Shown here: positions 8,686 to 16,829 of the stretch, in pieces
How positions within the stretch are numbered: position 1 is the stretch's first letter
Layout of the letters: each line of letters opens with the position of its first letter
DNA from: DATBVX01 sp963705495
Lineage (GTDB): Bacteria; Pseudomonadota; Gammaproteobacteria; Steroidobacterales; Steroidobacteraceae
Direction of reading: 5' to 3'
Length of the DNA stretch: 64,000 nt
Assembly: GCA_963705495.1 (NCBI GenBank)
Contig: CAVPJQ010000018.1
Coordinates: 31,857 to 95,856 of the forward strand
Translations under genes and position numbers: made by a program
Notes under the pieces: generated by a model
What the model was told of the DNA's origin: nothing
Seen by the model: only the letters and a program-made list of their open reading frames with translations
Database searches by the model: none

Positions 8686-9684
8686 GTACCGGACTTGGAT
8701 TATTGGCACTTTGTGCAGTGTTTGAGTCTCTGCAGTCGAACCGGGCGCGCTAGCCTTTCCACTTTCGACTCTGAAAGGGCACGGATGCCCAGGCCTCCTC
8801 GTTTGCATGTTACCGGCGGCTGCTACCACGTCATCTTGCGGGGCAATCATCGCGAAGCTCTCTTTGCCAGCCCCGCGGACCGAGCGGCGCTCAACGAGAT
8901 AGTCGCTTCGGTCATAGAGCGCTTTGACGCACGCGTGCACGCCTTCTGCTGGATGACCAATCACCTGCATGCGCTGCTGCAGATTGCCGAGAGGCCGTTG
9001 GGGAAGATCATGCAATGCATCTCGATGCGCTACTTGCGTTGTCGGCACAAGGCGCTGCGCACCACGGGCCACCTGTTCGAACGGCGTTACAGAGCTCGTC
9101 TCATCGATGTCGACGAATACTTCGCGACAGTCCTGCGCTACATCCACTTGAACCCGGTCAAGGCACGGATTGTTTCCGACCCGGCTGAGTATCCATGGTC
9201 AAGCCATCGCGCCTACCTCGCGCGAGAATCGATTCCGTGGCTCACGACCCACTTCGGTTTGTCGCTCTTTGCCAGCGACTCGGTTCAGGCCCGAGAGGCC
9301 TACAGCCGATTCATCTTGCAGCCTGACGACGCTCGCGATGGCAGGCTTGAACTGGAGTCACACCCTGAAGATCCACGCATCTTGGGCACGGACCAGTTCA
9401 TTGCCAGGATTCCCGCTCCTCGATATCGGCCCCGAACTACCCTCACTCTCGAACAGTTGGCACAGGCCGTCTGCGCGCGTTACAACGTCGGCATCGAGCT
9501 CGTTCGTTCCCGCTCAGCGCGACGCATTCTCACGCCGATACGCCTCGAGATCGCCCGTGAAGCCATGGAGCAACGTGTAGCCACAATGACCGACGTGGCA
9601 GAGTTTCTGAATCGCGACTCCTCAACTCTCTGTAAGCTCTTCGCCAGGCATCAGCGAAAATTCCAATAATCCAAGTCCGGTACC
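8685..9684 (+). mobile_element. RAYT element with perfect 22-bp terminal inverted repeats
   Basis: Bases 8685-8706 and 9663-9684 are exact reverse complements (22 bp, beginning GGTACCGGACTTGG). They bound a 1000-base unit whose only gene is the Y1 transposase at 8785-9669. The left end starts on the last base of the M23 peptidase stop codon. The right end contains the transposase's own TAA and finishes nine bases before the PsiE-like gene. RAYTs are usually single-copy and flanked by REP hairpins. Such long exact ends suggest either a mobile unit or a REP pair frozen at the RAYT locus. No target duplication is evident. Confidence 0.75.
8785..9669 (+). CDS. REP-associated tyrosine transposase (RAYT, Y1_Tnp)
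   Basis: A 294-residue single-strand DNA transposase of the IS200/IS605-related Y1 HUH superfamily. The N-terminus RPPRLHVTGGCYHVILRGNH is the RAYT signature. The HUH pair appears as MTNHLHALLQ near residue 57. The catalytic-tyrosine region is YFATVLRYIHLNPVKARIV, followed by YPWSSHRAYL. The last 110 residues form a helical tail of DnaA/Chr-type appearance seen in longer RAYTs. ATG 8785 is preceded by GAAAGGG; the longer frame from 8695 would start inside the left terminal repeat. The stop codon lies inside the right repeat. RAYTs act on REP palindromes, and a diverged palindrome at 4668-4746 is a possible substrate. Confidence 0.93.
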   Translation: MPRPPRLHVTGGCYHVILRGNHREALFASPADRAALNEIVASVIERFDARVHAFCWMTNHLHALLQIAERPLGKIMQCISMRYLRCRHKALRTTGHLFERRYRARLIDVDEYFATVLRYIHLNPVKARIVSDPAEYPWSSHRAYLARESIPWLTTHFGLSLFASDSVQAREAYSRFILQPDDARDGRLELESHPEDPRILGTDQFIARIPAPRYRPRTTLTLEQLAQAVCARYNVGIELVRSRSARRILTPIRLEIAREAMEQRVATMTDVAEFLNRDSSTLCKLFARHQRKFQ

Positions 9685-9693
9685 TTTGGCTCG

Positions 9694-10158
9694 CTATCGC
9701 GCCGCGGGCGCTTTGGCCCGCTCGCCCGCCGGGCTGGCGGGGTATTTCGATGACGCGTAGCGGACGACCAGCGTAGCCAGCGCGAGCAAGAGAATCGCCC
9801 CCGAAACCAGGACGACGCCCACGTCGGGCCGATGAAGCGCCTGCACGTCCGAAATGAGCATCCGAGTGAGCGCGGTCATCGCCACGTAAATCAGAAATCG
9901 CACCGGCATGTGGTTGGTCTTGAAATAGATACCGACCATGGCACCGAGTTCGAGGTAGATAAACAAGAGCAGGATATCGTCGATCAATGCATGACCCTTC
10001 GCCATCATCGCCAGGAACGCCACGACCGCGGACCACACGGTGGCCGCGCCGATGGCGAACAAGGCCAGATAGTGGAAAGCGTCAACCAGGACGTTTCCAA
10101 GTACGTCTGCGGAGGCGTTAAAGCGCTGATGCAAGGTCTCGGCCCATTGGAGTCTCAT
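9694..10158 (-). CDS. PsiE-like phosphate-starvation-inducible membrane protein
   Basis: A 154-residue protein with four predicted transmembrane segments (about residues 22-50, 56-77, 83-103 and 115-135). It carries the PsiE-family pattern LLLFIYLELGAMVGIYFK followed by PVRFLIYVAMTALTRMLI. PsiE is induced under phosphate starvation in E. coli; its molecular role is unknown. The ATG at 10158 has an AG-rich stretch upstream (GAGAGAAAA on the coding strand). The gene is convergent with the RAYT element, whose right end lies nine bases from this stop codon. Whether phosphate controls it here cannot be seen. Confidence 0.82.
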   Translation of the reverse strand: MRLQWAETLHQRFNASADVLGNVLVDAFHYLALFAIGAATVWSAVVAFLAMMAKGHALIDDILLLFIYLELGAMVGIYFKTNHMPVRFLIYVAMTALTRMLISDVQALHRPDVGVVLVSGAILLLALATLVVRYASSKYPASPAGERAKAPAAR

Positions 10159-10225
10159 TTTTCTCTCCCCACAAGTGACTCGCTCGCCGTCCGATCGCGA
10201 AGTGACGTTGAAGTTCGCGCCCTGC

Positions 10226-12410
10226 TCAGAGCCCTTCTGCGGCGAGCTGCTTCATCCACTCGGCGCGACGCGCGTCGAACTTCTTCATCAGCGTCGCCAC
10301 CCGCGGATCCGCCAGATGCGGTTGCACCATGGGTTCGCGCGCATAGTAGGCCGCGACCAGCCCACCGGTGTCATAGAGCGCGGTCAGCTGGCGAACGATA
10401 TCGTCGCGATCGTTGTTGGCCGCGGCCAGATAGGCGCGAAAACCGAGCACGGCACCACGTTCGGTTCCCTTCATGGGCTTCAAGTTGGCGTCCAGCCATT
10501 CGCGGTACGCACGCGCGAGTGCGTCAGCGTGCGCGTCATCCCCGGATTCGCGCAGCAGGTAGATCGCCTCAGGCGCAAAAAATGACCCTGGCCCGCCATC
10601 GATCTCGGGCGGCGACTTGAGGAACCAGGGAAAGCAGCCCAGCAACTCGTCCTTGGCGCGCGGATCACGCTGCAGCATCAGCACATAGCTGTAGGGGAGT
10701 CGCAAATCGAAGCTGCCAGGCTCCTTTGCGAGAGCCTTCTCGAGCATGGCCCGCGCCCCGGGCACGTCGCCTCCGAGTGCTTGCGCCAGCGCAATCTGCG
10801 CAATGCCCAAACTGCCTGGGTTGATCCGGGCGATCTCCTGCGCTTCCCGCAGACTCGCCGCGTAGTTGCCCAGGTCTAGATAGGCGAACTGGAGCGATGT
10901 GTGCGTCGCCGCGTCCTCGGGATGCAGCCTGGTCGCCGCCGCATAGGCACGCACGCGGTTATCGATGCGCCCGTCGGCAGACGCCAGGTTGGCACGGGCG
11001 TTGTAGTACATCGCGGAATCGGACCCGAGGGTCTGCAGCTCTGCAACGAGCCGCTCGGCGCGTTCGCGCTCGCCATACGCCGCCAGTGTGCCCGCGAAGT
11101 TCGACAACAACACCGGCATCAGCGGATCGAGCGCATACGCGCGCTCGAAAGTCCGCACCTGGTCTTCGCGTCGGCCGGCGTCTCCGTAGGCTGCCGCGAG
11201 CCACATCAGGGTCTGAGAATCCTTGTCGTTGAGGGCGACGGCCTTCTCCAGCAGCGCGATACGATCGCTGGGCGCCGCTTTGCCTTCGGTTTGCAGCATC
11301 AGAGACTTCACCGCGTAGGGCTCTGCCAGGGTCGGGTCGAGAGCCATGGCACGATCGATGGCCGCGTTGACGGCCGGCTCGACGTCGCGAGTATTGCGTT
11401 GGCCGTAGCTGGCAAGCAGCACCAGGGTCAGCGCCCGGCCCGAATAGGCGCGCGCAAATTTGGGATCGAGCTCGGTCGCACGCGTGAATTCGGCCGACCG
11501 CCTGATCGAGATTCGGCCCCTGGCGTGTGCGCTGCAGATACTGGCCACGCAGGTAATGCGTGTACGCCTCCACGTTGTCCGTCGGCGCCCGTTGGGTCAC
11601 CGGCGTCGTCGTGGCATTGGCCGCAGCTGGCAGCAGCGTGCGCTTGAGTGCGGAGGAGACTTCCCCCGCAATCTCGCTCTGGATCGCGAACACGTCGTTG
11701 AGCTTGCGATCGTAGGTCTCGGACCAGAGGTGATAGCCGTCCGCAGCTTTCACGAGCTGCGCCGTGATGCGCAGTTGATCGCCCTGCTTGCGTACGCTCC
11801 CTTCGAGCACGTTGGCAACACCCAGCTTGCGCCCGATCTCGCGCAGGTCCTCGTTGTGCCCCTTGAACGCGAACGACGAGGTACGACCGGCAACCTTGAA
11901 TTCCTGCACGTTGGCGAGCAGGTTGAGCAGCTCCTCCGAGATACCGTCGGTGAAGTACTCCTGGTCCTTGGCCGCGCTCATGTCGATGAACGGCAGCACG
12001 GCGATGGTGATGGCACTACCCTTTGCAGCCGTCTCCGTGCTGGCATCATTGACCGGCGCGCGCTTGAGGACGTAGGCATTGACGATCACGAACACGAGCG
12101 CCGCGGCCAACACACCGATGATCAGGAAATCGAGCTTGCGTCCCGTGAGCGGCGTGATCGACTCATGATGCTCGACCTCGTGGGTGCGCTTGATCCCCTC
12201 GGGCGTGAGCTCGTAGGCCCACGCGAGGATGAGAGCGATCGGGAATCCGACGATGACCAGAATGACGACGAGTGAAACGCCCCAGGGCGGAATGCCGAGC
12301 GCCGGCATCACGCTGGTGGCGACCTGCAGGATCAGCCAGCCCACGATCGCGTACAGGATCGCGACCCGCACCACGTTGCGGCGCTTCAGTTCCTCAAACA
12401 ATGAGGGCAT
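10226..12410 (-). pseudogene. membrane-anchored TolB-like/FlgO domain plus TPR protein (one frameshift)
   Basis: Large signalling-type membrane protein. From ATG 12410: SLFEELKRRNVVRVAILYAI and two membrane segments, then AYELTPEGIKRTHEVE, a third membrane segment at about residues 95-115, and a TolB/FlgO-like domain (IAVLPFIDMSA, YFTDGISEELLNLLA, VLEGSVRKQGDQLRITAQLV, HLWSETYDRKLNDVFAIQ). A break near 11490 follows. TPR repeats then fill the rest to the stop codon at 10226 (ATELDPKFARAYSG, ATRLHPEDAATHTSLQFAYL and others). This N-terminal module is widespread in Xanthomonadales-type genomes, sometimes fused to cyclases or winged helices. Corrected length is about 728 residues. No catalytic domain is present, so it is probably a scaffold or sensor; the partner is unknown. 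Confidence 0.82.
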
Positions 12411-12442
12411 TGCTGGCGTTTCCGGGTCGGGTTGGCCTGCCA

Positions 12443-12547
12443 ATCATCGCATGAGCGGCACCGTTCGGCACTGGTACCTGCAGCTCCACCACCGGTACCA
12501 GCACCTTTGTACGAGCCGACTTGCTGGCACCGCTCGTAATGGATGAT
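12443..12547. repeat. imperfect intergenic palindrome with an inner 8-bp hairpin
   Basis: The gap between the TPR gene and the hypothetical gene at 12567 holds an outer imperfect inverted repeat, ATCATC..GAGCGG at 12443-12458 against CCGCTC..GATGAT at 12530-12547. An exact inner hairpin pairs CTGGTACC (12471-12478) with GGTACCAG (12494-12501). It could be a decayed mobile repeat or a regulatory hairpin for either divergent gene. Confidence 0.4.
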
Positions 12548-12566
12548 ATTGCGTAGCGCCTGAAGT

Positions 12567-12959
12567 GTGAGGGCTGTTGTGAGCGCAAGATTGCCCAAGC
12601 CGATCAGCTTTCTAGCCACGTTGATTCCGGCGACCGAGAAGCGCTATGCACGGCGAGCGAGCCGCAGTGTCCTCGACGTGTATTGGCAGGTGCGCGCAGC
12701 CCATCCGGAACTGAGTGGCAAGGCGCTTTATACAGAGGTCATAGCAACTCATTCGCATACCGATCAGGAAGCTGCGCGTGCGATTGTGCTGAAGGCCGAG
12801 CAAAGCTTCGCCGAATGGCCCAATCAGCGCGATCTCACGTTTCGCGATGTCGTTGCTTATCTTGTTTTCGACGAATTCATGCGGCTGCATCCTTCCCGGC
12901 ACGGGACGCGCGCCGACATGAGGCGCGTCGCTGCAAAGATCATTCCGGCGAACCTCTGA
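12567..12959 (+). CDS. hypothetical protein (130 aa)
   Basis: I do not recognise this family. GTG 12567 (or GTG 12579) opens a soluble, helix-rich protein with a basic N-terminal third (EKRYARRASRSVLDVYWQ) and a conserved-looking middle and end (LTFRDVVAYLVFDEFMRLHP, HGTRADMRRVAAKIIP). There is no signal peptide, no membrane segment and no cysteine cluster. Base composition and frame usage match the neighbouring genes, so it is probably real. It is followed 45 bases later by the TfoX-domain gene on the same strand and is divergent from the TPR gene across a 156-base gap containing a palindrome. Confidence 0.6.
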   Translation: MRAVVSARLPKPISFLATLIPATEKRYARRASRSVLDVYWQVRAAHPELSGKALYTEVIATHSHTDQEAARAIVLKAEQSFAEWPNQRDLTFRDVVAYLVFDEFMRLHPSRHGTRADMRRVAAKIIPANL

Positions 12960-13004
12960 TAGTTACTGATCGCAATAGGTATTGACGCCGTCAAGGCAAG
13001 CGCA

Positions 13005-13421
13005 ATGTCGGTGAGTGCCGATTTTCACAGCTATGTGCTCGAGCAGCTCGCGCTGCTGCACGCAGTGAGCTCGCGCCGCATGTTCGGTGGCGTGGGGCTG
13101 TATTGGGATGGCCTCTTCTTCGGGCTGATCGACGATGATGTCCTGTATCTCAAGGTCGACGACTCCAACCGTTCCGACTATACCTCGCGCGGCATGGACG
13201 CTTTCCGGCCCTTCAAGGACAAGCCGCTCTACTCGATGACGTACTTCCAGGTGCCCGCGGATGTGCTCGAGGAAGCGGAGTTGCTGGTGCAGTGGGCACG
13301 GAAGTCCTGCGCGGTCGCCCTGGCCGCGCGGAATGAAGTGCGACCCAAGAGAAGGCCAGCCAAGCCCCGCCCCAGTAAAAAGAAAGCCGCGCGGACGACG
13401 CGCTCCAGGCGCGGAAAATAA
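13005..13421 (+). CDS. TfoX N-terminal-domain protein
   Basis: A 138-residue protein matching the TfoX/Sxy N-terminal domain: VSSRRMFGGVGLYWDGLFFGLI, then LYLKVDDSNR and PLYSMTYFQVPADVLEE. It ends in a lysine/arginine-rich tail of about 25 residues (KRRPAKPRPSKKKAARTTR). In Haemophilus, TfoX/Sxy promotes competence-gene expression; stand-alone N-terminal-domain proteins are common and uncharacterised. The basic tail resembles nucleic-acid-binding extensions. It lacks the C-terminal TfoX domain, so a competence role is not supported. It is convergent with the MFS gene, with three bases between the stop codons. Confidence 0.83.
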   Translation: MSVSADFHSYVLEQLALLHAVSSRRMFGGVGLYWDGLFFGLIDDDVLYLKVDDSNRSDYTSRGMDAFRPFKDKPLYSMTYFQVPADVLEEAELLVQWARKSCAVALAARNEVRPKRRPAKPRPSKKKAARTTRSRRGK

Positions 13422-13424
13422 CGC

Positions 13425-14693
13425 TCAGAGACCCGTTGCGGGCTGCTCCAGTCCGTGGCCTTGCGGCCCGCGTTCGCGCCGGCGCAGTAACCCTGCGAAC
13501 CAGAATCCGAGCAGGCTCAAAACACCGAAGAACGCGAGCATCGGCAGATAGCCGGACGGATTATCTGCGCCGGCGTGGGATGCATCGTTGATTGCGCCGA
13601 CTACGACGTTGCAAACGGTGAGGCCGATGTTCTGCAGCATCGTCATCAGGCCGAAGGCCGTGCCGAGACGCTTCGGTTCCACGAGGATCGAGACCGAGGG
13701 CCAGAGCACGGCGGGGACGAGCGAGAAGCTCACGCCGATGAGCACGGTCGTGACCCACAGGCTCCAGGAAGTCTCGGCGAGAATCACGAAGCTGAGTGGC
13801 AGCAGGAGCGATCCGAACACCATCAGCAGGCCTCTGCGACCGAACCGGTCGGCGATCCACCCGAAGACTGGCGTGGCAAAGACCGCGGCCAGGAACACGT
13901 AGCTGTTCATCTGACCCGCGGTATCGAGTGGCAACCCGTGCGCATGCTGAAAGTAGGCGATCGCAAACGTGCTGCGAAATGGGAAAATCACCGAGTAAAA
14001 CAGCACGCAGAGCGCGACGAGGTACCAGTACGAGCGATTGAAGCGCCACACGTCCGACCAGACAAATCGATCCGTGCTGGTTGCGGCGAGTTGTGCGCCC
14101 CGGGCACGGGCCTGGGCATCGACCCACCAATAGGCTGCTGCGCCGACGAGACCCAGCGCCATGATCGTGGCTGCAAACCACAGGGGCGGCTGCCAGCCCC
14201 GCGCGTAGAGTCCGGCCGCGTACGTGGGTGACAGATCAGCGGCGTATGACCCCAACCGCGCCATGCTGAGGCCTAGCCCCATCGCGAACGCCACGCTCTT
14301 GCCGGCGAACCATTGTCCGAGTGCCGCGAGCGTCGCCACGATCATGGTTTCTGCGCCGATGCCGAACAGCAGCCGGCCGGTCGCCATCACGACGAAGTGA
14401 CTGCCGATTGCCGTCAGCATCGCACCGACTACGCAGATCAAAGCGGTCCAGAAAGTGACACGCGCGGCGCCGAATCGATCGGTGAGCACGCCTCCCACCA
14501 GCACCAGGATGATGTTCGGTGCGCTGTAGATCGCATTCAGCGTGCCGAGCTGAGTCGAGCTGAAGCCGAGCTGGCGTTGCAGCAGGTCGGCGACCGGTGC
14601 GATCGAGTCGTAGACGTAGTAGTTGCCGAAAAGCGCGACGCTTGTGAAGAGGAGGATCCACCAGCGCGCCTGGTCCGAGGTGCGGGTCTTCAA
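13425..14693 (-). CDS. MFS transporter
   Basis: Major facilitator with 12 hydrophobic segments. The MFS loop 2-3 signature appears as GGVLTDRFGAARVTFW, and the repeat-half equivalent as GWIADRFGRRGLLMVFG. The layout, including GFSSTQLGTLNAIYSAPN and SLVPAVLWPSVSILV, resembles the nitrate/sugar-phosphate antiporter-like MFS group; the substrate is unknown. I placed the start at TTG 14693, which overlaps the DUF255 stop codon as TTGA, the same coupling style as neighbouring genes. The longer frame to another TTG at 14765 adds 24 residues inside the DUF255 gene. There is no ATG before the first membrane segment. The gene is probably co-transcribed with the DUF255 gene. Confidence 0.83.
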   Translation of the reverse strand: MKTRTSDQARWWILLFTSVALFGNYYVYDSIAPVADLLQRQLGFSSTQLGTLNAIYSAPNIILVLVGGVLTDRFGAARVTFWTALICVVGAMLTAIGSHFVVMATGRLLFGIGAETMIVATLAALGQWFAGKSVAFAMGLGLSMARLGSYAADLSPTYAAGLYARGWQPPLWFAATIMALGLVGAAAYWWVDAQARARGAQLAATSTDRFVWSDVWRFNRSYWYLVALCVLFYSVIFPFRSTFAIAYFQHAHGLPLDTAGQMNSYVFLAAVFATPVFGWIADRFGRRGLLMVFGSLLLPLSFVILAETSWSLWVTTVLIGVSFSLVPAVLWPSVSILVEPKRLGTAFGLMTMLQNIGLTVCNVVVGAINDASHAGADNPSGYLPMLAFFGVLSLLGFWFAGLLRRRERGPQGHGLEQPATGL

Positions 14694-16771
14694 GCCGCTG
14701 TTCCGAGTTGCAAGAGAAGCTCCGGCAGTGAGTTGATCGGGGGGCTGCAGGTCATGCCGCGACAAATGTAGGCGACGTTATCGCCCATCGCGCGCTTGTC
14801 GGCAATCGCAGGCGGCAGATCCGCTGCATCGTCTGGAATCGGAAACACCAGGCGGCGCGGTGCGTAGACTGCAGCGAGCTCGTCGCGCCAGCGTCGCACG
14901 GTGTTCTCCGCGCCGCGAATGATGACGATCTCCACCGGCTGCAGATGTTCTTCGAGTGCGTTGAGCAATGCTGCGTGGCCCTGCGGGTGCCGCTCCATCG
15001 CGGCCCAACCGGATTGTAACGTGCGCTCGGCCACCTGCAGGTACCGGGAATCCCCTAACAGATGCCCGAGACGACCGAATACGCGCGCAGCCACCGCATT
15101 GCCGTTCGGTAGTGACTCGTCGCTGAAAGTCTTCGAACGATGCATCAATGCCTCGTGGTCGTCCGCCGTGAAGAAGAAGGCACCGCCCGCGGGATCGGCG
15201 AAGTGCTCCAGCACGACGTCCAGGAGCGCAGTCGCGAACTGCAGGTCGGCGCTTCGCCAGCGATATTGCAGCAGCTCGACGATGGCATCCGCCAGGAAGA
15301 CGTAATCGTCGAGGTAAGCGCGCAGGTGGGCGCGACCGTCCTTGAACGTCGCCAGCAGCCGGCCATCGCTCCACAGCGCGGAACGAGCGAAATCGAGCGC
15401 GCGAGTCGCGGAAGCTTCCAGATCGGCACGCTTGAGCGCACGCGCCGCGAGCGCCATGCCCTGGATCATGAGGCCGTTCCAGCTGGTGAGGATCTTCTCG
15501 TCACGGCTGGGCCGCACGCGCTCATCGCGTGCGCGTCGCAGCTTTTTCATCGCGCCCTGCAGGATCGTCTCGATCTCGGCGGGCTCGCGCTTCTCGCGGC
15601 TCGCGACTTTCTCCAGCGACTCGCGCGCGTGCAGGTGAAATTGGCCCTCGAAGTTCGGTGCCTCGTCGAGCCCGAAGCGCCGCTCCACGATCCGGTATTC
15701 GCCCGCGTCGAGCAGGCTGTGGATCTGCTGCTTGTCCCATACGTAGAAGCGGCCCTCGTGACCTTCCGAGTCGGCATCGAGGCTGGAGTAGTAGCCGCCT
15801 TCGGGTGACTGCATTTCGCGCAGTACCCAGTGCGCAATGCCGCCGGCGATGGTCGCAAAGAAGCCATCACCCGTCGCGCTGGCCGTCTGCGCATACAGGG
15901 CGAGGAGCGGGCCGTTGTCGTACAGCATCTTTTCGAAGTGCGGGATCATCCAGTACTGATCGACCGAATAGCGGCTGAATCCGCCGCCCACCTGGTCGCA
16001 GATGCCGCCTTCACCCATGCGCTTGAGCGTGAGCGTCACCATATAGAGCGCCTTAAGATCGGGCTCGCGATCCGATGTCGTGGAATGCCAGTGGCGCAGC
16101 AGGCGTTCGAGGCCTGTCGTGTGCGGGAACTTGGGCGCGCCTCCGAAGCCACCATAACGGCTGTCGAATTCGTCCTCGAGCAGTGCGCGCACCTGCTTCA
16201 GCGGCTCGGCGGTGAGTCGCTGGCCCGCTTCGGGCGCGGGCGGGTAGAGCGTCCCGAAGGCTTCGACCAGCGCCGTGTTCTGCGTACGGACTTCCTCGCC
16301 GTGTTCCCGGTAGTAGCGATCCACGCGCTGCAGGAGATCTGCGAACGCCGGCATGCCGTAGCGGGGTTCGTTGGGGAAGTACGTTCCGCCGAAGAACGGC
16401 CGCTGATCGTCCGGGGTGAGAAACATGGTGAGCGGCCAGCCGCCCGCGCGGCGCGCCAGCATCTGGTGTGCGAGCTGGTAGATACGATCGAGGTCAGGAC
16501 GTTCCTCGCGATCGACCTTGATATTCACGAACAAACGGTTCATCAGGGCGGCGGTTGCGGGATCCTCGAACGATTCGTGTGCCATCACGTGGCACCAGTG
16601 ACAGGCGGAGTAACCAATCGAAAGCAGGATTGGCTTGTCCTCCCGCCGCGCGCGTTCCAATGCTTCCTCGCCCCACGGATACCAGTCCACGGGATTCGCC
16701 GCGTGCTGCTGGAGGTAGGGACTGGTCTCGCGGGCGAGTCGGTTCTGTGTGGATGCAGAGGACGGCTGCAT
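14690..16771 (-). CDS. DUF255 thioredoxin-domain protein (YyaL/spermatogenesis-associated protein 20-like)
   Basis: A 693-residue protein. The N-terminal DUF255 thioredoxin-like domain has NRLARETSPYLQQHAANPVD and the motif SACHWCHVMAHESFED, a CxxC site, then FVNIKVDREERPDLD. A long alpha-toroid region like GlcNAc-2-epimerases/cellulases follows, with GGFSRYSVDQYWMIPHFEKM and the family's GGYYSSLDADSEG. Full length matches the family (about 680-700). The biochemical role of these proteins is unsettled; redox and sugar-binding functions have been suggested. ATG 16771 was chosen because homology starts 12 residues in. It is divergent from rlmI, and the MFS gene follows with a 4-base overlap. 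Confidence 0.88.
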   Translation of the reverse strand: MQPSSASTQNRLARETSPYLQQHAANPVDWYPWGEEALERARREDKPILLSIGYSACHWCHVMAHESFEDPATAALMNRLFVNIKVDREERPDLDRIYQLAHQMLARRAGGWPLTMFLTPDDQRPFFGGTYFPNEPRYGMPAFADLLQRVDRYYREHGEEVRTQNTALVEAFGTLYPPAPEAGQRLTAEPLKQVRALLEDEFDSRYGGFGGAPKFPHTTGLERLLRHWHSTTSDREPDLKALYMVTLTLKRMGEGGICDQVGGGFSRYSVDQYWMIPHFEKMLYDNGPLLALYAQTASATGDGFFATIAGGIAHWVLREMQSPEGGYYSSLDADSEGHEGRFYVWDKQQIHSLLDAGEYRIVERRFGLDEAPNFEGQFHLHARESLEKVASREKREPAEIETILQGAMKKLRRARDERVRPSRDEKILTSWNGLMIQGMALAARALKRADLEASATRALDFARSALWSDGRLLATFKDGRAHLRAYLDDYVFLADAIVELLQYRWRSADLQFATALLDVVLEHFADPAGGAFFFTADDHEALMHRSKTFSDESLPNGNAVAARVFGRLGHLLGDSRYLQVAERTLQSGWAAMERHPQGHAALLNALEEHLQPVEIVIIRGAENTVRRWRDELAAVYAPRRLVFPIPDDAADLPPAIADKRAMGDNVAYICRGMTCSPPINSLPELLLQLGTAA

Positions 16772-16829
16772 GTCGGGATGTTCGGCTAGAATGCGCGCCA
16801 CTATACGCGATCCCGATCTGCCGGAGCCG

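Noticed and set aside
8695..8784. Longer start for the RAYT gene at 8695
   Set aside because: The extra 30 codons fall inside the terminal inverted repeat and leader; ATG 8785 has a GAAAGGG ribosome-binding site and matches the family N-terminus.
8098..9147. 349-codon minus-strand frame across the M23 peptidase and RAYT
   Set aside because: It spans the boundary of the mobile element and is antisense to both conserved proteins.
101..12410. Programmed frameshifting as the cause of the disrupted genes
   Set aside because: Six unrelated genes and 11 breaks show no shared slippery heptamer or downstream structure, and shifts occur in both directions; sequence error or decay is simpler.
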